NCBI GenBank assembly: GCA_012271125.1
Contig: JAAXHB010000003.1
Span: 1-26,081 of the forward strand
Reading direction: 5' to 3'
From: Actinomycetota bacterium
Lineage (GTDB): Bacteria; Actinomycetota; Acidimicrobiia; Acidimicrobiales; Aldehydirespiratoraceae
Length of the DNA stretch: 26,081 bases
The notes under the pieces are model-generated. The model saw only the letters and a program-made list of their open reading frames with translations, did not search any database and was not told where the DNA came from. Shown here one piece after another: positions 24,768 to 26,081 of this stretch. The first letter of the stretch is position 1. Every line of letters starts with the position of its first letter. Both the position numbers and the translations under genes were made by a program.

Positions 24768-25741
24768 GCTGCTGCTTGCTCTTCGTCGGTGCGGTGACCG
24801 GTCAGGTTCAAAAAGACGTCATCGAGTGTTGGACGCCGCACCGCAATGTCATGAACGTCCACACCTACAGCGTCAATAGCTCGCACTACCTCTGGCATAA
24901 GTCGGGCACCATCTAAAACCGGCAGTGTCACCGTGCGATCCAGCACCCGCACTTGACACCCCTCAGCACACAGCGGCTCCAATGCGGTGGAGACGGTGTC
25001 GACGTCGTCAACGGAGATCAGCTCAACCTCGATGCGTCCATCGCCCATGCGTTGCTTGAGTTCCTCAGGCGTGCCTTCGGCGATTACGGCACCGTTGTCG
25101 ATAACGGCGATCTGATCGGCGAGGCGGTCAGCCTCCTCGAGGTACTGGGTCGTCAGCAGCGTGGTCGTACCCGCCTTGACGAGGTCGGCGATCAGGTCCC
25201 ACATGGCGTTGCGGCTGCGTGGGTCGAGTCCAGTGGTCGGCTCATCAAGGAACAAAACCCGCGGACGAGCGACGAGGCTCATGGCAATGTCGAGCCGGCG
25301 ACGCATCCCACCGGAGTAGGTCTTGGCAACTCGGTCGGCTGCGTCGGTCAGATCAAACTGCTCAAGCAGTTCCTGAGAGCGAACCCGTGCTTGTTGTGCG
25401 CTCATATGGTTGAGCTGACCGACATAGGTGATGTTTTCTCGTCCGGTTAGGCGTTCGTCAACGGCGGCGTCCTGTCCGGTCAGCCCGATGCGTGCTCGCA
25501 CCCGATGCGGCTCAGCCATCACATCGATGCCGTCTACAAAAGCATGACCTTCGTCGAGTCGCAGCAGCGTGCTAAGGATGCGAACGACCGTTGTCTTGCC
25601 GGCACCGTTGGGTCCGAGCAGGCCGAGCACGGTGGCATTTTCGATTTGCAGGTCAACGCCGTTCAGGGCATCGGTCTTGCCAAAGCTCTTTTTTATACCC
25701 TGAGCCTCAACAGCAAACACTCCCCGCAGGGTACCTATCAA
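24764..25741 (-). CDS. ABC transporter ATP-binding protein, DrrA-like
   Basis: ATPase partner of the adjoining permease. The frame is open to TTG 25777. I prefer TTG 25741, which has GGGGGAAG eight bases upstream and gives 325 residues; GTG 25720 is another candidate, just before VEAQGIKKSFG. Numbered from TTG 25777, Walker A is GLLGPNGAGKTT (52-63), the signature is YSGGMRRR (154-161) and Walker B is VLFLDEP (174-180), with GLDPRSRNAMWDLI after it. TQYLEEADRLADQIAVID contains the switch region. The C-terminal ~100 residues, ending RRPTLDDVFLNLTGH, are the DrrA-type domain. First gene of the minus-strand operon. Its AT-rich upstream region is shared with the divergent gene at 25873. Confidence 0.93.
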   Translation of the reverse strand: MIGTLRGVFAVEAQGIKKSFGKTDALNGVDLQIENATVLGLLGPNGAGKTTVVRILSTLLRLDEGHAFVDGIDVMAEPHRVRARIGLTGQDAAVDERLTGRENITYVGQLNHMSAQQARVRSQELLEQFDLTDAADRVAKTYSGGMRRRLDIAMSLVARPRVLFLDEPTTGLDPRSRNAMWDLIADLVKAGTTTLLTTQYLEEADRLADQIAVIDNGAVIAEGTPEELKQRMGDGRIEVELISVDDVDTVSTALEPLCAEGCQVRVLDRTVTLPVLDGARLMPEVVRAIDAVGVDVHDIAVRRPTLDDVFLNLTGHRTDEEQAAA

Positions 25742-25789
25742 CTGCGCTACTTCCCCCAAACTTAAAATGACCACCAAAAATTAAATTGA

Positions 25790-25816
25790 TTGAAATTATC
25801 TGTAAGATGTTATAGT
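25790..25816 (+). promoter_or_regulatory. Promoter with extended -10 for the right-edge gene
   Basis: TGTTATAGT (25808-25816) is an extended -10 element, and TTGAAA (25790-25795) is a possible -35 box with a short 15-base gap. The region from about 25760 to 25830 is much richer in A and T than its surroundings and lies between two divergent genes. Transcription starting near 25823 would leave a leader of about 50 bases. Confidence 0.45.
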
Positions 25817-25872
25817 CATTTCAGAGTTTGCGTATTGGGCGCAAGTTAGAGAGCTGAGCGAAAGGAGTAATC

Positions 25873-26081
25873 ATGTCAGAAACAGCAGTAGCAGCAACTA
25901 GCGAAGTAGTAAGCGATGCCGTTACCGTCGATGAGATGGTGGGGTCGATTGAGTCCAAGCCAGCCGAGGGTGCCTCGCCAGATGCAGGCGGTGCTGATGT
26001 AGTCAGCACGCAGTCTTGTCCAACCTGCGCCGGCACCGGCGAACTTGCCTTGCCTGAAAAAGTCACGTCCGAAAATAACCC
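25873..26081 (+). CDS. Hypothetical protein with CxxCxGTG motif, cut by the window edge
   Basis: An open frame begins at ATG 25873 and runs off the right edge after 69 complete codons with no stop. A near-perfect ribosome binding site, AAAGGAG, lies five bases upstream. The visible protein begins MSETAVAATSEVVSDAV, is rich in Ala, Glu, Ser and Val, and contains SCPTCAGTGE near residues 48-57, a CxxCxGxG half-motif as in DnaJ-type zinc ribbons. Without the remainder, no family can be assigned. It diverges from the DrrAB-like exporter genes and shares their AT-rich upstream region, but a functional link is not shown. Confidence 0.6.
   Translation, partial: MSETAVAATSEVVSDAVTVDEMVGSIESKPAEGASPDAGGADVVSTQSCPTCAGTGELALPEKVTSENN

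Noticed and set aside
25781..25800. Imperfect dyad in the AT-rich region as a MarR/TetR operator
   Set aside because: Several mismatches and no regulator gene adjacent; AT-rich DNA gives such dyads by chance.

Overview
The window looks like a chromosomal piece from an actinobacterium, most likely an aquatic member of the class Acidimicrobiia. This is inference: the DNA is moderately GC-rich, the nuo genes are actinobacterial in order and type, there is a secreted SLH/RCC1-repeat protein with a threonine-rich linker, and several genes appear to be read from leaderless TAnnnT promoters. I see no rRNA, tRNA, CRISPR array or insertion sequence.

Layout. (1) 240-1220: a two-gene cassette of unknown function. 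(2) 1255-4123: a secreted protein with SLH, Ig-like and RCC1-like repeats; its signal peptide lies in a different frame from the mature part, separated by a run of ten G. (3) 4142-6056: a divergent pair, a class C beta-lactamase-fold hydrolase (minus) and a nitroreductase (plus). (4) 6074-10116: four consecutive minus-strand paralogues, each with an N-terminal domain resembling the phosphorothioate-DNA (sulfur) binding domain of McrA-type type IV restriction enzymes and a C-terminal HNH nuclease. A divergent 563-residue DNA-binding-type protein (10200-11891) faces away from them; it combines an RNA polymerase alpha-CTD-like helix-hairpin-helix with a sigma region 4-like helix-turn-helix. This looks like a defence island and is the most unusual part of the window. 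(5) 12023-22831: nuoABCDHIJKLMN, an eleven-subunit respiratory complex I without nuoEFG, followed by a MidA/NDUFAF7-type methyltransferase (22866-23879) whose mitochondrial relative methylates the NuoD equivalent. (6) 23916-25741: a DrrAB-type ABC exporter on the minus strand, diverging from a gene that runs off the right edge (25873 onward).

How the genes work together. The nuo subunits build the quinone- and proton-pumping part of complex I. The NADH-oxidising EFG module must be encoded elsewhere or be replaced by another electron donor. The four HNH proteins would cut DNA carrying a modification such as phosphorothioate, but no dnd or ssp modification genes are visible here. Five genes in regions 1-4 share a TAnnnT hexamer 6-7 bases before the start codon, which points to leaderless transcription; the nuo genes instead use overlapping stop/start codons and some Shine-Dalgarno sites.

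The main open questions are the substrate range of the HNH array, the G10 frameshift, the electron donor of this complex I, and several peculiarities in nuoA, nuoC, nuoD and nuoH.
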